Shown one piece after another: positions 16,752 through 26,423 of a stretch of DNA of 64,000 nucleotides. The DNA comes from Enterococcus aquimarinus (GTDB lineage Bacteria; Bacillota; Bacilli; Lactobacillales; Enterococcaceae), in assembly GCF_001885765.1 (NCBI RefSeq), contig NZ_JXKD01000008.1, forward strand, positions 34,063 through 98,062, written 5' to 3'. The notes under the pieces were generated by a model. That model was not told the DNA's origin and searched no databases. It saw only the letters and a program-made list of their open reading frames with translations. Within the stretch, counting starts at the first letter, position 1, and each line of letters starts with the position of its first letter. Made by a program: the position numbers and the translations under genes.

Positions 16752-18585
16752 CTTCGCGTAGGAGGCGTAAGCCATTTAAAATAACTAAAATCGTACTACC
16801 CTCATGCCCGATTACTGCTAGAGGAATCGTTAAGCTTTGCATTAAATTCAAGGCAATTAACGATAAAATGACCGCGACACTAAAAATAATATTTTGTTTA
16901 ATGATTCTTTTCATTTTTTGAGAGAGGCGATGAGTGTACACGAGTTTCGCTAAATTATTTTCCATAATCACGACATCGGCCACGTCCATGGCAACGTCCG
17001 TTCCTTCGCCCATCGCAATCCCGATTGTCGCGGTTGCCAGTGCTGGTGCATCGTTGACGCCATCACCGACCATCGCATTTTTACCATATTTTTCTTTCAG
17101 CTGTTGGACGTATTTCACTTTATCTTCTGGAAGTAGTTCGCCGTAGTACTCTTTAATTCCGGCATCTTGTGCGACCGTTTGGGCGGTATGGCGATTATCA
17201 CCAGTTAACATGACTGTTTGAATTCCAGCATTATTAAAGTAAGCGACGGATTCTCGGGCGTTTTTATTTAATGTATCAAGCAGGCCAATACCTCCGATAA
17301 ATTGGTGGTCACGTTCCACATAAATCACGGTTTTCCCTTGATGTTTCCACTCAGCTAACGCTTCAGGTTCTTCATAGGTGCCACGTTTTTTCCCTACGTA
17401 ATAGGTATGATCCCCTTCGACTGCTTGAATCCCACTGGCTGTGATTTCTTCTGTTACAAGATCAAGACTTTGATACGCTTGTCCCCATTTTTTGACAATT
17501 CCTTGGGCTAACGGATGGGTACTTTTCCCTTCTAGTCCCAGGACATAAGGTAAAATAACAGCTTCGTCTTCTGCCCAATATTCATCGGTGACGCTAAATT
17601 CACCTTTTGTTAAAGTACCGGTTTTATCAAAGGCGATACTCCGAATTTCTGCCAGTTCTTCTAAATAAGTGCCCCCTTTAAAGAGCATTCCGTGACGTGC
17701 GCCATTACTAATAGCACTCAGTAAAGCCGGTGTGGAACTTGCCACTAAGGCACAGGGACTTGCAACAACGAGTAAGTTCACACCACGATAGAGGCTTTCG
17801 TTCCAAGTCCAAGATAAGCCGAAACGAAAAGCGAGAATCGCTAATGGAACAGTGATTAAAATAATCATCACGTACTGATTTTCGACACGTTGGATAAAAC
17901 TTTCAGTCTTCGTTTGACTGTTTTGTGCGGATTCGACTAACGCAATAATTTTCGCAAAAACGGTTTCTGAGCGATCCTTATTGACTTCAATCTCGAGTGC
18001 ATCCCCGAGATTAATCGTGCCACCATAAATTTCTTCATTGATACCTTTCAACCGAGGAACACTTTCACCATTCACGACCGATTCATCAATTTCAGACGCG
18101 CCTTTCATAATGACACCATCTGTTGGAATATGTTCTCCTTTAAAAATAGCCACTTTATCGCCTATCTCTAAATCGGCTGTGTCAATCATTTCGTACGTCC
18201 CATCGGCCAACACCAAGCGCGCTTTTTTCGGTTGCCGATCAATCAAACGATTAATTTCGCGGGCACTTTTTTCAGTGGTATATTCTTCTAATAAATGACT
18301 TAGACTAAAAATAAAAATAAGTAGTGAACCTTCACGCCAATCACCAATTAACCCCGCACTCACTGCTGCTAAGATCATCAATAAATCGACATTAAAATGT
18401 TTTTCCGCCATCAATTCACGTACACCGGCAATTGTGATTTCCGTTCCACCACTGATAACCGACGCTAAATAAATCAGCCAACTATATTCCCATTGAAAGC
18501 CAAACTCTAAAATCAAGCCTACAATTAAAAACACAATACAACTCACCGTACTAATTAACGTGATATTTTCTTTGATTTTTTTCAT
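16744..18585 (-). CDS. P1B-4-type heavy-metal-exporting ATPase
   Basis: A 613-residue P-type ATPase with no N-terminal metal-binding domain. The motif is SPC (VVASPCALVASS), the phosphorylation site DKTGTLT, and the last helix carries HEGST, so it belongs to the P1B-4 subgroup (Co2+/Fe2+/Zn2+ export). It resembles the neighbouring pump throughout, suggesting an old duplication, but lacks the histidine tail. I take the ATG at 18585, with GAGGTGG 5 nt upstream; a GTG nine bases earlier overlaps that site. Upstream DNA contains TGATAAT but no complete Fur or PerR box that I can defend. Confidence 0.9.
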   Translation of the reverse strand: MKKIKENITLISTVSCIVFLIVGLILEFGFQWEYSWLIYLASVISGGTEITIAGVRELMAEKHFNVDLLMILAAVSAGLIGDWREGSLLIFIFSLSHLLEEYTTEKSAREINRLIDRQPKKARLVLADGTYEMIDTADLEIGDKVAIFKGEHIPTDGVIMKGASEIDESVVNGESVPRLKGINEEIYGGTINLGDALEIEVNKDRSETVFAKIIALVESAQNSQTKTESFIQRVENQYVMIILITVPLAILAFRFGLSWTWNESLYRGVNLLVVASPCALVASSTPALLSAISNGARHGMLFKGGTYLEELAEIRSIAFDKTGTLTKGEFSVTDEYWAEDEAVILPYVLGLEGKSTHPLAQGIVKKWGQAYQSLDLVTEEITASGIQAVEGDHTYYVGKKRGTYEEPEALAEWKHQGKTVIYVERDHQFIGGIGLLDTLNKNARESVAYFNNAGIQTVMLTGDNRHTAQTVAQDAGIKEYYGELLPEDKVKYVQQLKEKYGKNAMVGDGVNDAPALATATIGIAMGEGTDVAMDVADVVIMENNLAKLVYTHRLSQKMKRIIKQNIIFSVAVILSLIALNLMQSLTIPLAVIGHEGSTILVILNGLRLLREEK

Positions 18586-18752
18586 TTCAACCACCTCATT
18601 CGTCTTTCTACACTCTCACTTTAGCACCCTTTTGAACGTTTAGATACGGGAATTCCTCAATTGAAAGAGATTATCATTGTCAGTGAGAAGACGGTTAGAC
18701 GGTTGTATCATTCTATGATACACTAACAAAAATGAAAAAGGAGTCGTTGCGA

Positions 18753-19307
18753 ATGTCATATTATTTTACCCTACCGGTCAATGAAAACATTGCGCTAGCT
18801 TACTGTGATTTATCGATGGCCCAAGAAATTTATGAATGTGTCATCTCGGATAAAGAACATATTGGCGTGTTTCTTGATTTTGCCCATCGTACAACAGATA
18901 TCTCCGTTCAAGAAGAATACATCAAAATGAAGCTCCACAACAATGCCGAAGGAACTGATAAAATGTTTTGTCTCATTTTTGAAGAGTCGATTATTGGGTG
19001 TATTGATTTACATAAAATCAATCAAAAAAATCAAAGTGCCGAAATTGGGTATTGGATTCATTCGGATTATACCAATCGCGGGTTTATTACGGCAGTCGTG
19101 AAGAAAATCTGTGCCTACTCTTTTTATGGGTTACATTTGAATAAACTTTCAATTTTTGCGGATGTAGCGAATGTCGCAAGTAATAAAGTGGCGCTCAAAT
19201 GCGGATTTGAATTTGTTGGGACGGATAAAGCAGAAGTGCTGTTACGCGATGAGTTGCGTGATATGAATAAATACTCGTTACTAAAAAAAGATTTTCAGCT
19301 TGAATAA
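18753..19307 (+). CDS. GNAT-family N-acetyltransferase (RimJ/RimL-like)
   Basis: The roughly 184-residue protein has the RimL-type plan. An N-terminal strand region (LPVNENIALAYCDLSMAQEIYE) is followed by IGCIDLHKIN, then the acetyl-CoA loop region with GYWIHSDYTNRGFITAVVKKI, and ANVASNKVALKCGFEFVG near the end. It may acetylate a protein N-terminus or a small amine; the substrate is unknown. The ATG at 18753 follows AAAGGAG by 9 nt. It is monocistronic, between the divergent P1B ATPase and its own terminator. Confidence 0.88.
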   Translation: MSYYFTLPVNENIALAYCDLSMAQEIYECVISDKEHIGVFLDFAHRTTDISVQEEYIKMKLHNNAEGTDKMFCLIFEESIIGCIDLHKINQKNQSAEIGYWIHSDYTNRGFITAVVKKICAYSFYGLHLNKLSIFADVANVASNKVALKCGFEFVGTDKAEVLLRDELRDMNKYSLLKKDFQLE

Positions 19308-19311
19308 AAAG

Positions 19312-19366
19312 AAAATAGCTAATAGAACGGCAAAAGATACAATCCGTTCTATTAGCTATTTTTTGT
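19312..19366 (+). terminator. terminator of the acetyltransferase gene
   Basis: A perfect 19-bp stem (AAAATAGCTAATAGAACGG with its complement at 19344 onward) followed by a T-run, just after the stop codon. Confidence 0.92.
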
Positions 19367-19500
19367 TGTGGAGTGGATGCTTATTGAGTCAGAATCTTTA
19401 TTTCTCCCACGGTTATTGTTCGATGAATTTACCAATGACTTTTAGCAACAATCGCCGAAAGAAGTACTCAAAAAATAGCAAAAAACTCCGAAATGAGCCG

Positions 19501-19540
19501 CCCCGCTAAAGTTCGATGTTTAGGTCCAACTTTTGCGGAG
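19501..19540 (-). terminator. hairpin after the DUF4153 gene, related to that at 21627
   Basis: CCCCGCTAAAGTT and AACTTTTGCGGAG pair with one mismatch. The loop shares GTTCGATG-TTA-GTC with the hairpin at 21627-21670. Further along the minus strand a CGGAG followed by six Ts could pair with CTCCG to complete a terminator. Confidence 0.5.
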
Positions 19541-19565
19541 CGCTATCGATGCCGGAGGTTTTACT

Positions 19566-21425
19566 CTATTTTTCGCGAATATACACGCCTTCAATTTCTA
19601 TCCAATAAGTGATCGGTTGATTGTTCTCATCTACTTGCATTTCAATATGATTAAAGATGAGTTGTCCTTCGATTTCATCGGTGCTAAATGGATATTCCAA
19701 GGTCGCAACGGTAGTCGATTCTTTTTGTTCTGTTGTCGGCGGATATTCTGCAAGCAATCCTTCTACAAAGGTTTTCAGAGACTCTTCTAAAATCACTTGA
19801 TTGTTTAATTTAATCGTGAGTTTTGGGACGCTATTTCCCTTTTCAGATAGGATCCACTCAATCTCATATGTCCCTTTATTCCCTTCAAACGTTCCACCTT
19901 GACCTTCTTTTTGGTCTTGATAGGTTAGTGGAACGCGCCAATCAAAGGACGCAATATCAATCGCTTGATTCTCGCGACTCACACTCGTAATCGCATTTTG
20001 CAAAGGAGCCACATCTTCTTGTCTTGGATAGATAGGGGCAAATCCCATCACTTCCTTAAAGCTTTCATCGTCATATGGCTCAATACTGAACCAAACAGGT
20101 AAACGATCTTGCTCTTGCCGGGCCAAATATTGGGCCGAAACCGTCATTTTTTCTCTAATTGGTTGCTCGATTGCTTCACTTCCTGGGATGATTTCATTAT
20201 TTTCAAACATCTGTGCTTGAATTAATAATTTTTCGAATCGTTGAACTTGAAGTCGTACGGGCAAGCTTTGATAACCGACAAGTGGCATCACCGAGAATAG
20301 CATTGTCGCCATGACCAGGAGTAAAACCGAGGCATAGGCGCTTCTATTTTTGAAGACTAAGAGAAGCATGGCTACGACTGCCACTAGCCAAACGAGCATA
20401 AAATAATATTCAGTCGTTTGCATTCCGTAAGTCATCAGTTGCTGGATTAACGCCCAACCTTCAAAGGCTAAAATAATGAGCGTGGCAAAAGGAAAGACTT
20501 GGCGATACAATTTTGCGACTTTATTTTGTGCTTCATGAACCATAATATAAAGCCAAATACCTACGACTGCATAACTCGTTGCAATACTTGATAAACGGAT
20601 AAAGTAATTGCCAACTCCTTGGAAAATAATCCGAATTGTCCAAAGTAATAATACAATGGTCAGTGCTAAGGTAACCGGAACAAGAATATAAGAAAATAAT
20701 AGTTGAATAAATTTCGATTGTTCTTGCGCAGCTTGGTGTTTTTCATCTGGTTGCGTTTGGGAAAAATCAGGTAAGGATCCTAGAAAGATCAGGAACGTCA
20801 CAAAGCCAATAATCGAACCTAGATGTTGATAAACTTTGAAACTCATTGCGGGATAGAGTAATCCTTGGATGGCACCTGCCACTGCTGAAGTCCCTGCTAA
20901 TAAGACCATTCCATAAATTAGGGCAATAAAAAAAGATTTTTGGATCATAAAAATCGTGCGCGACAGCGATTGATTTTCTTTTTGGCGTGCTGCAAATAAG
21001 ACAAAGGCTAAAAACGTTACGCCTAATAACATCGCCATTCTGGCATTGGCAATCTCACTTAAATAGAGATAGTTAAAGGAACTGTTCGCATCAGGAGCCG
21101 TTTGTCCAAAAAAGTAAAGCAGTAAAAAACTACTTAACGAAACGATTCCCGTTACACCATTTGCAAGCGACATTCGTGTCGTTTCGAGTTGTTGCCCACG
21201 CACATAGGTCGCTGCCATTAAACCAAAAATTGCACCAAAGGCAAACGCCCAATGCAAACTATTAAATAACAAATGAAATTCATCTGCTTGTACACCCTCT
21301 ATTTGAGTCCGTATCATCGTCGTTATCGTAAATAGCAACCCACTGATGCTCGCAGCTGGGAATGTCCCCATCGCTTGAAAAGCGCCTTTGACAACTTGTT
21401 CTACCGAACGTTTCAATTCTTGCAT
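19566..21425 (-). CDS. DUF4153-like multi-pass membrane protein
   Basis: About 619 residues. The first 400 contain roughly a dozen hydrophobic segments (for example AIFGLMAATYVRG and AVAGAIQGLLYPAMSFKVY). The last 200 form a soluble, probably extracytoplasmic domain with beta-strand character. The organisation resembles DUF4153 membrane proteins, whose function is unknown. The ATG at 21425 is 8 nt from GGGAGG. An extended -10 (TGGTATAAT, minus strand, ATTATA at 21462-21467) lies just upstream. Confidence 0.65.
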   Translation of the reverse strand: MQELKRSVEQVVKGAFQAMGTFPAASISGLLFTITTMIRTQIEGVQADEFHLLFNSLHWAFAFGAIFGLMAATYVRGQQLETTRMSLANGVTGIVSLSSFLLLYFFGQTAPDANSSFNYLYLSEIANARMAMLLGVTFLAFVLFAARQKENQSLSRTIFMIQKSFFIALIYGMVLLAGTSAVAGAIQGLLYPAMSFKVYQHLGSIIGFVTFLIFLGSLPDFSQTQPDEKHQAAQEQSKFIQLLFSYILVPVTLALTIVLLLWTIRIIFQGVGNYFIRLSSIATSYAVVGIWLYIMVHEAQNKVAKLYRQVFPFATLIILAFEGWALIQQLMTYGMQTTEYYFMLVWLVAVVAMLLLVFKNRSAYASVLLLVMATMLFSVMPLVGYQSLPVRLQVQRFEKLLIQAQMFENNEIIPGSEAIEQPIREKMTVSAQYLARQEQDRLPVWFSIEPYDDESFKEVMGFAPIYPRQEDVAPLQNAITSVSRENQAIDIASFDWRVPLTYQDQKEGQGGTFEGNKGTYEIEWILSEKGNSVPKLTIKLNNQVILEESLKTFVEGLLAEYPPTTEQKESTTVATLEYPFSTDEIEGQLIFNHIEMQVDENNQPITYWIEIEGVYIREK

Positions 21426-21461
21426 CACTAAAACCTCCCTCATATCGATTTATCCACATTC

Positions 21462-21470
21462 ATTATACCA
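21462..21470 (-). promoter_or_regulatory. extended -10 promoter of the DUF4153-like gene
   Basis: Reading on the minus strand, TGGTATAAT gives a consensus -10 with the TGn extension about 40 bp before the start codon. No good -35 is visible. Confidence 0.55.
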
Positions 21471-21626
21471 TAATCGTAAAAAACTCTTTCTTTTAACCAC
21501 TGTTACTGCGACTAATTTTCAATTAAGCTTGCTATGACTGATGAAACAGTACAATCGTTTCTTTAGCGTTAATATTGCTGTTGCTCAAGCGTCTAAAAAA
21601 AATCTCAAGTCATCTTTTGAATGAAC

Positions 21627-21670
21627 AGACCCCAAAAAGTTCGATGGTTAAGTCGAATTTTTCGGGGTCT
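21627..21670 (-). terminator. hairpin after the FUSC-like gene
   Basis: Arms AGACCCCAAAAAGTTCGA and TCGAATTTTTCGGGGTCT pair at 16 of 18 positions. It ends transcription of the upstream FUSC-like gene and belongs with the related hairpin at 19501-19540. CCCCAAAAAGTT at a hairpin end recalls IS3-family terminal sequences, but there is no transposase. Confidence 0.6.
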
Positions 21671-21754
21671 TTCGATTAATTTAAAGAGATCAAGATTCTC
21701 TTTAAAAAACTCACAGGCAATTTTATCGTATCATCATTTACTAAAAAAATACGT

Positions 21755-22828
21755 TTAACAATTGTTCTGACATACTTTTCGTCTTTTTAGTTGGTTGTAT
21801 AGTAGGCTTAACACTTTAAGAGATAACAGATAGATTCCGACAAAAAGAAGGCCGATGACATTATTCCAGATTCTGAGTTGAACCGATCCCCCAATGCCAT
21901 AACGATCTTGTGCTAGTAGCAATGCACCAAAACAATTCAGAATGGTTTGATTACGATACGTTGTTAATAATCCTAAACCGAAGCCGCCAATTGGACCAAT
22001 CAAAAAAAGAGAACGATTTGGTAAAAATGACATCAATGTGAAAAAGCCCACTGAACCTAATATAACCCCGATTAAACGGTCAAACGCACGTTGTTTTAAC
22101 GCGTCTCGGTCACCGGCTAATAACGAGGCACAGGCAAAACCTGCCCACATATAACGCTCTAAAGAGTAATAATCCATCCATAATAAAAATAAGCTGGTAC
22201 CTAAAGCTAACACCATTAAAAATTGATTATTCTCATTCCAAACCCGCTCACCGACGATTCGTTTATAGAGCGTGAATTCTTGATGCTTTTCTCGATGCTT
22301 TCGGAAATAGATCCAAGAAAACAAGATAAATGCAAGAAAAACTAAAGCAAATCTAGAAACAAAAAATTCTTTGCTCGGTAACGTTCCCACTAGAAAAACA
22401 TAACAAAAGCTATACAAACTAGGATTTCCTAATTCACGATTATAACTAGTTAGTAAAAAAATCATTAGTAGTGAGTAAAAATGACAAATAAATTTCCAAC
22501 CGGATGGCAAGACAGCCGCAAGCTGGGGGGAAAATAATAAGAGCAATAAGACGACCCCTAACCCAATTATTCCTTGTTTCACACGATACCCAAAATCAAC
22601 AAAGCGGATACTCATTAACATACAAAACAAGACGACTGCTAACGTACTTTGTTCCTGCCCAAACACCGCAGAAATCATCGTAATCGAGACACTGGCGAAT
22701 AAGACGATTAAAAAAGAACGAACAATAAGGGCTCGACGGTAAAAACGTTTCTCTTCGATACTTTCACTCGCTTTTATTTTATTTTTTAAGATAAAAGGTG
22801 AAAGTTGAAGCATTTGATAAAAATTCAT
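21755..22828 (-). CDS. FUSC-family membrane protein (aromatic-acid-exporter-like)
   Basis: A 357-residue protein with two blocks of hydrophobic segments separated by a charged linker (FRKHREKHQEFTLYKRIVGER). The second block has RAFDRLIGVILGSVGFF, matching the FUSC/YccS signature with conserved R and G residues in the R-x3-G spacing. Relatives export aromatic acids or act as envelope transporters; the substrate here is not known. The ATG at 22828 has AGAGG 9 nt upstream; the ATG three codons earlier has no spacing. Confidence 0.7.
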   Translation of the reverse strand: MNFYQMLQLSPFILKNKIKASESIEEKRFYRRALIVRSFLIVLFASVSITMISAVFGQEQSTLAVVLFCMLMSIRFVDFGYRVKQGIIGLGVVLLLLLFSPQLAAVLPSGWKFICHFYSLLMIFLLTSYNRELGNPSLYSFCYVFLVGTLPSKEFFVSRFALVFLAFILFSWIYFRKHREKHQEFTLYKRIVGERVWNENNQFLMVLALGTSLFLLWMDYYSLERYMWAGFACASLLAGDRDALKQRAFDRLIGVILGSVGFFTLMSFLPNRSLFLIGPIGGFGLGLLTTYRNQTILNCFGALLLAQDRYGIGGSVQLRIWNNVIGLLFVGIYLLSLKVLSLLYNQLKRRKVCQNNC

Positions 22829-22898
22829 ACATGGCATCCTCTCAAAAGTAAAATAACACTATCGAGGAGGATACTGTTAATTCATTTTTTCTTCAATT

Positions 22899-22934
22899 AA
22901 AAAACTTCGGAAAAAATATTTTCCAAAGTTTTTG
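22899..22934 (-). terminator. terminator of the aldo/keto reductase gene
   Basis: AAAACTT-cGGAAAA / TTTTCC-aAAGTTTTT hairpin with an A/T-rich frame, ending 14 bp past the stop codon. Confidence 0.75.
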
Positions 22935-22947
22935 ATTACTTCTTTAT

Positions 22948-23796
22948 TTAAAAATTAACTTCATCTGGATTGGCTGCAGTTCCCACTTGACCTTTTAATT
23001 GATCAATCACAGCCATGTCTTCCGGGGTTATTTCAAAATCAAAGAGTTTCGTGTTTTCAATAATCCGCGATTCGGTGACTGATTTTGGCAATGGTAAAAA
23101 TCCTTTTTGTAAACTCCAACGTAAAACAAGTTGGGCGATTGTTTTTTGATAATGGTCTGCTAAGGTTTGTAATGATTCAATCTCAAAAATACGGCCGGTA
23201 CCTAAGGGACTATAGGCTTCTGTTAAAATGCCATGTGCAGTATTATAGGCCACCAGTTCATCTTGGGGATCACTTGGATTGGCATAAATTTGATTCACGA
23301 CCGGTTTGATTGTCGCTGTTTCGAGTAAGGCATCGATATGATGGGGATGGAAATTCGAGATCCCAATGGCCCGGATTTTACCAGCTTGTACGGCTTCTTC
23401 CATCGCGCGCCAGGAATCTGCATTTGTTGCTTGCCAATTCGGACGATATTTTTTCGGATTCGGCCAATGAATTAAATACAAATCAAGATAGTCTACACCA
23501 AGTTGTTCTAACGATGCATCGATGGCTTTTCGAGTCTCTTCAAATGTCCGCTGCGTATTCGCTAATTTCGTCGTAATAAATATTTCTTCTCGAGGAATCC
23601 CACTTTTAACGATTGCGCGACCGACTGACGCTTCATTTTTGTAAGCGGCGGCGGTATCGATGTGTCGGTATCCAGCCTTTAAAGCGGTTAAAACGGAATG
23701 TTCGGCTACATCGCCATCTGGTGTTTGCCAAGTTCCAAAACCAACGATTGGGATTTCTACGCCATTGCTTAACTGATACGTTGTAGTTAATGTCAT
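22948..23796 (-). CDS. aldo/keto reductase (AKR5, 2,5-diketo-gluconate reductase-like)
   Basis: The 282-residue protein folds as a TIM barrel in this family. The catalytic tetrad is readable as D and Y in HIDTAAAYKNE, K in FITTKLAN and H in YLIHWPNP. The NADPH site appears as LPKSVTESRIIENTKLFDF. It reduces carbonyl compounds; the natural substrate (for example methylglyoxal or a keto acid) cannot be told. GGAGGAG stands 6 nt before the ATG. It appears monocistronic. Confidence 0.93.
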   Translation of the reverse strand: MTLTTTYQLSNGVEIPIVGFGTWQTPDGDVAEHSVLTALKAGYRHIDTAAAYKNEASVGRAIVKSGIPREEIFITTKLANTQRTFEETRKAIDASLEQLGVDYLDLYLIHWPNPKKYRPNWQATNADSWRAMEEAVQAGKIRAIGISNFHPHHIDALLETATIKPVVNQIYANPSDPQDELVAYNTAHGILTEAYSPLGTGRIFEIESLQTLADHYQKTIAQLVLRWSLQKGFLPLPKSVTESRIIENTKLFDFEITPEDMAVIDQLKGQVGTAANPDEVNF

Positions 23797-23933
23797 TGTT
23801 TCTCCTCCTAAATTTTTTTACTTCTATATAATGGTACCTCATTCTCGTCTCATTGTCATGCAATCGACTTATACAATAAAATGTATAAAATTAAGTATTT
23901 TTAGAAATTAATTGAATAAAAATACAAAAACAC

Positions 23934-23962
23934 TTGCTTTCTCTTTATATATGGATTATTAT
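23934..23962 (+). promoter_or_regulatory. promoter of the amino-acid ABC/M20 operon
   Basis: TTGCTT (23934-23939) and TATTAT (23957-23962) are 17 bp apart. The -10 is part of a small palindrome, TATTAT-ac-ATAATA. Confidence 0.7.
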
Positions 23963-23986
23963 ACATAATATACTTATTTAAGACAT

Positions 23987-24023
23987 TAAATATTCATAAA
24001 CAACCGATTATGATGAATATTTA
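23987..24023 (+). promoter_or_regulatory. 11-bp inverted repeat in the leader of the ABC/M20 operon
   Basis: TAAATATTCAT (23987-23997) and ATGAATATTTA (24013-24023) are perfect complements with a 15-nt spacer. The repeat ends just before the ribosome-binding site GGAAGGA. It may be a repressor operator or an RNA hairpin affecting translation; there is no T-run, so it is not a terminator. Confidence 0.55.
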
Positions 24024-24038
24024 CGGAAGGAGCTTTTC

Positions 24039-24755
24039 ATGGATCATTATTATCTTAGTGCGATTGTCCTAGACTTTAGCAAACTCATCAAATGGATTCC
24101 TACTTTTATCGATGGCACAATTGTTACGATTGTCTTATCGCTAATGACTGTTTTCCTAGGATCAATTATTGGACTATTCGCTACTTTACTCAAACAATCC
24201 CCAAATAAATTTTTTAAAGCAATCGCGGCGGTTTATACGCAGGTCGTACGTGGAACCCCATTACTCGTGCAATTATACATTTGGTTATACGGCTTACCGC
24301 TCATCGGCGTGACGCTACCTGCACTACCATTTTTGGGTGATGTCTATGGTTCACGCGAATTTCTAACAGCCGTCGTTGCCCTTTCTATTAACTCAGGTGC
24401 CTACATTTGCGAATTACTTCGTGGTGGCTTAGAAGCCATTGATAAAGGTCAAATGGAAGCCGGACGTTCGTTAGGATTAAGTCGCAAACAAACGATGCGC
24501 TCTATCATTATTCCACAAGCCATACGCGTGATTCTTCCTGGCTTAGGAAACGAATTTATCGCCATGATTAAAGAATCTTCCATTGTTTCCGTCGTTGGAA
24601 TTTTCGATGTGATGTACACGAGTAATATTATTAAAGCATCGACGTATTCGATTTTCGAACCCTTAATTGTCGTTGCCTTGATTTACTTCTTCCTAACCTT
24701 CACATTAACAGCTTTAATGAAACAATTAGAAAAGAGGTTAAGTGTTTATGATTAA
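24039..24755 (+). CDS. polar amino-acid ABC transporter permease
   Basis: This 238-residue HisMQ/GlnP-type permease has about five membrane helices. The EAA-type loop is [29 protein letters not shown], which contacts the ATPase. The conserved [18 protein letters not shown] block confirms the polar amino-acid family. It is the first gene of a four-gene operon and overlaps the ATPase start. GGAAGGAG precedes the ATG. Confidence 0.94.
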   Translation: MDHYYLSAIVLDFSKLIKWIPTFIDGTIVTIVLSLMTVFLGSIIGLFATLLKQSPNKFFKAIAAVYTQVVRGTPLLVQLYIWLYGLPLIGVTLPALPFLGDVYGSREFLTAVVALSINSGAYICELLRGGLEAIDKGQMEAGRSLGLSRKQTMRSIIIPQAIRVILPGLGNEFIAMIKESSIVSVVGIFDVMYTSNIIKASTYSIFEPLIVVALIYFFLTFTLTALMKQLEKRLSVYD

Positions 24756-25482
24756 AACAATCAACTTACAAAAAGATTACGGTGATTTAAAAGTACTTAA
24801 AGGCATTTCAACCGACATCAAACAAGGTGAAATTGTCGCTGTGATTGGCCCTTCTGGTTCAGGAAAGTCAACGTTTTTACGTTGTTTGAACTTAATGGAG
24901 CAACCAACAGGCGGCGAGGTATTCTTTAAAGGCAAATCCTTAACCGAAAAAATGTTAAAAGAAGCCGAAATTGATCAAATTCGGCAACATATTGGCATGG
25001 TGTTCCAACATTTTAATTTATTTCCCAATATGACGGTTTTAGAAAATATTATTTTAGCTCCAATGAAATTAAAAAATTTATCAAAAGCCGAAGCAACCAC
25101 GATCGCCGAAGCCTTACTACGAAAAGTCGGCTTATCCGATAAAAAAGATGTGTATCCGAATAAACTTTCTGGTGGACAAAAACAACGGGTAGCTATCGCC
25201 CGCGCACTTGCGATGGAACCAGAAGTCATGCTTTTTGATGAACCAACATCGGCCCTTGACCCAGAGATGGTCAAAGAAGTGTTACTCGTGATTCAAGCCT
25301 TGGCAAAAGATCATTTAACGACCGTTATTGTCACGCATGAAATGAGTTTCGCAAAAAAAGTTGCCTCACGCGTCCTCTTTATGGATCAAGGGGTCATCGT
25401 AGAAGAAGGAACACCAACCGAATTATTTGAACATCCAAAAGAAGAACGAACGAAAGTCTTTTTAGATCAAATTACTTTTTAA
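24748..25482 (+). CDS. polar amino-acid ABC transporter ATPase (GlnQ-like)
   Basis: The 244-residue ATPase has Walker [10 protein letters not shown], signature LSGGQKQR, Walker [13 protein letters not shown] and the switch histidine in IVTHEMSF. The family powers uptake of polar amino acids. I take the ATG at 24748, overlapping the permease end by 8 nt, rather than the GTG two codons upstream. Confidence 0.95.
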   Translation: MIKTINLQKDYGDLKVLKGISTDIKQGEIVAVIGPSGSGKSTFLRCLNLMEQPTGGEVFFKGKSLTEKMLKEAEIDQIRQHIGMVFQHFNLFPNMTVLENIILAPMKLKNLSKAEATTIAEALLRKVGLSDKKDVYPNKLSGGQKQRVAIARALAMEPEVMLFDEPTSALDPEMVKEVLLVIQALAKDHLTTVIVTHEMSFAKKVASRVLFMDQGVIVEEGTPTELFEHPKEERTKVFLDQITF

Positions 25483-25514
25483 CCTGATTATCAATTACCC
25501 GAGGAGGAACTCTT

Positions 25515-26399
25515 ATGAAATTAAAACATACCTTTACGCTGGCTGTTGCTAGCTTATTATCCCTAACTTTACTCGCTGCATGTGGCAGTAGTGAAAACAC
25601 CAATGAATCACAAGGAAGCGCGACGGTCGAAATGGATCAACTAAGTAAAATTCAAGAAGCTGGAAAATTAGTGATGGCAACTTCACCTGACTTCCCTCCT
25701 GCTGAATTTTATATTTTAAAAGATGGTAAAAAAGAAATTGTCGGTAGTGACGTGGCCTTAATCCAAGCGATTGCGGATGAAATTGGTGTCGAACTTGAAA
25801 TTAAACCAACGGACTTTAATGGTGTTCTAGCAAATATCCAAACAGGCAGCGTTGACCTTGGAATTGCGGCTTTTGTTGGAACTGATGAACGTGGACAAGT
25901 CATGGAGTTTTCCGATGGCTATCAACAAGAAGCGGCCGATGGGTTTCAAGGGGTTTTAATGACGAAAGAAAATGCGGCGAAATTTAAGACACTGGATGAA
26001 TTAAAAGCAGCAGAATTAACCGTCGGTGCTCAAGGTGGTTCTGTCCAATATGAACTCGCAACGACGATTACGGACGCTAAAAAAATCAAGCAATTCGGGA
26101 CTATGGATGCAGCGATTTTAGCGTTAAATTCAGGTGACGTTGATGCGATTACGGTTTCTACTTCCCACGTTTTACCCATGTTAGAAACATTCCCAGATTT
26201 AGTGATTTTACCACAAGAATCATTCGACCTTGATGTGAATCAAAAATATGCTACGAACGTTATTGGGTTTCCAAAAACAAATGACAATGCGCGTCTAATC
26301 GAGATTGCCAATAAAGTCATCCAAGAAAACTTGGAAAACGGGAATTTAGAAAAATGGCGGAAAGAATATACAGAGTTAGCCGTTCAAGCAGTGGAGTAG
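25515..26399 (+). CDS. amino-acid ABC transporter substrate-binding lipoprotein
   Basis: The 294-residue protein has a lipoprotein signal ending LLAACGSS, with Cys23 as the lipidated residue. A type-3 solute-binding fold follows, typical features being KLVMATSPDFPPAEF and FDVGLIANIQTG-like sequence (FNGVLANIQTGSVDLGIAAF). Ligand specificity cannot be read off. The gene lies 32 bp after the ATPase with GGAGGA before its ATG. The link to an M20 amidohydrolase suggests an acylated amino acid or amide conjugate. Confidence 0.93.
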   Translation: MKLKHTFTLAVASLLSLTLLAACGSSENTNESQGSATVEMDQLSKIQEAGKLVMATSPDFPPAEFYILKDGKKEIVGSDVALIQAIADEIGVELEIKPTDFNGVLANIQTGSVDLGIAAFVGTDERGQVMEFSDGYQQEAADGFQGVLMTKENAAKFKTLDELKAAELTVGAQGGSVQYELATTITDAKKIKQFGTMDAAILALNSGDVDAITVSTSHVLPMLETFPDLVILPQESFDLDVNQKYATNVIGFPKTNDNARLIEIANKVIQENLENGNLEKWRKEYTELAVQAVE

Positions 26400-26423
26400 A
26401 CGAAAGAAGAAGGAGATTTTACA

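Noticed and set aside
18595..18730. Fur or PerR box before the second P1B ATPase
   Set aside because: Only one half-site (TGATAAT) is good; the other half has four mismatches of seven.
19300..19509. Plus-strand reading frame of about 69 codons after the acetyltransferase
   Set aside because: It begins inside the acetyltransferase gene and runs through its terminator hairpin; no own ribosome-binding site.
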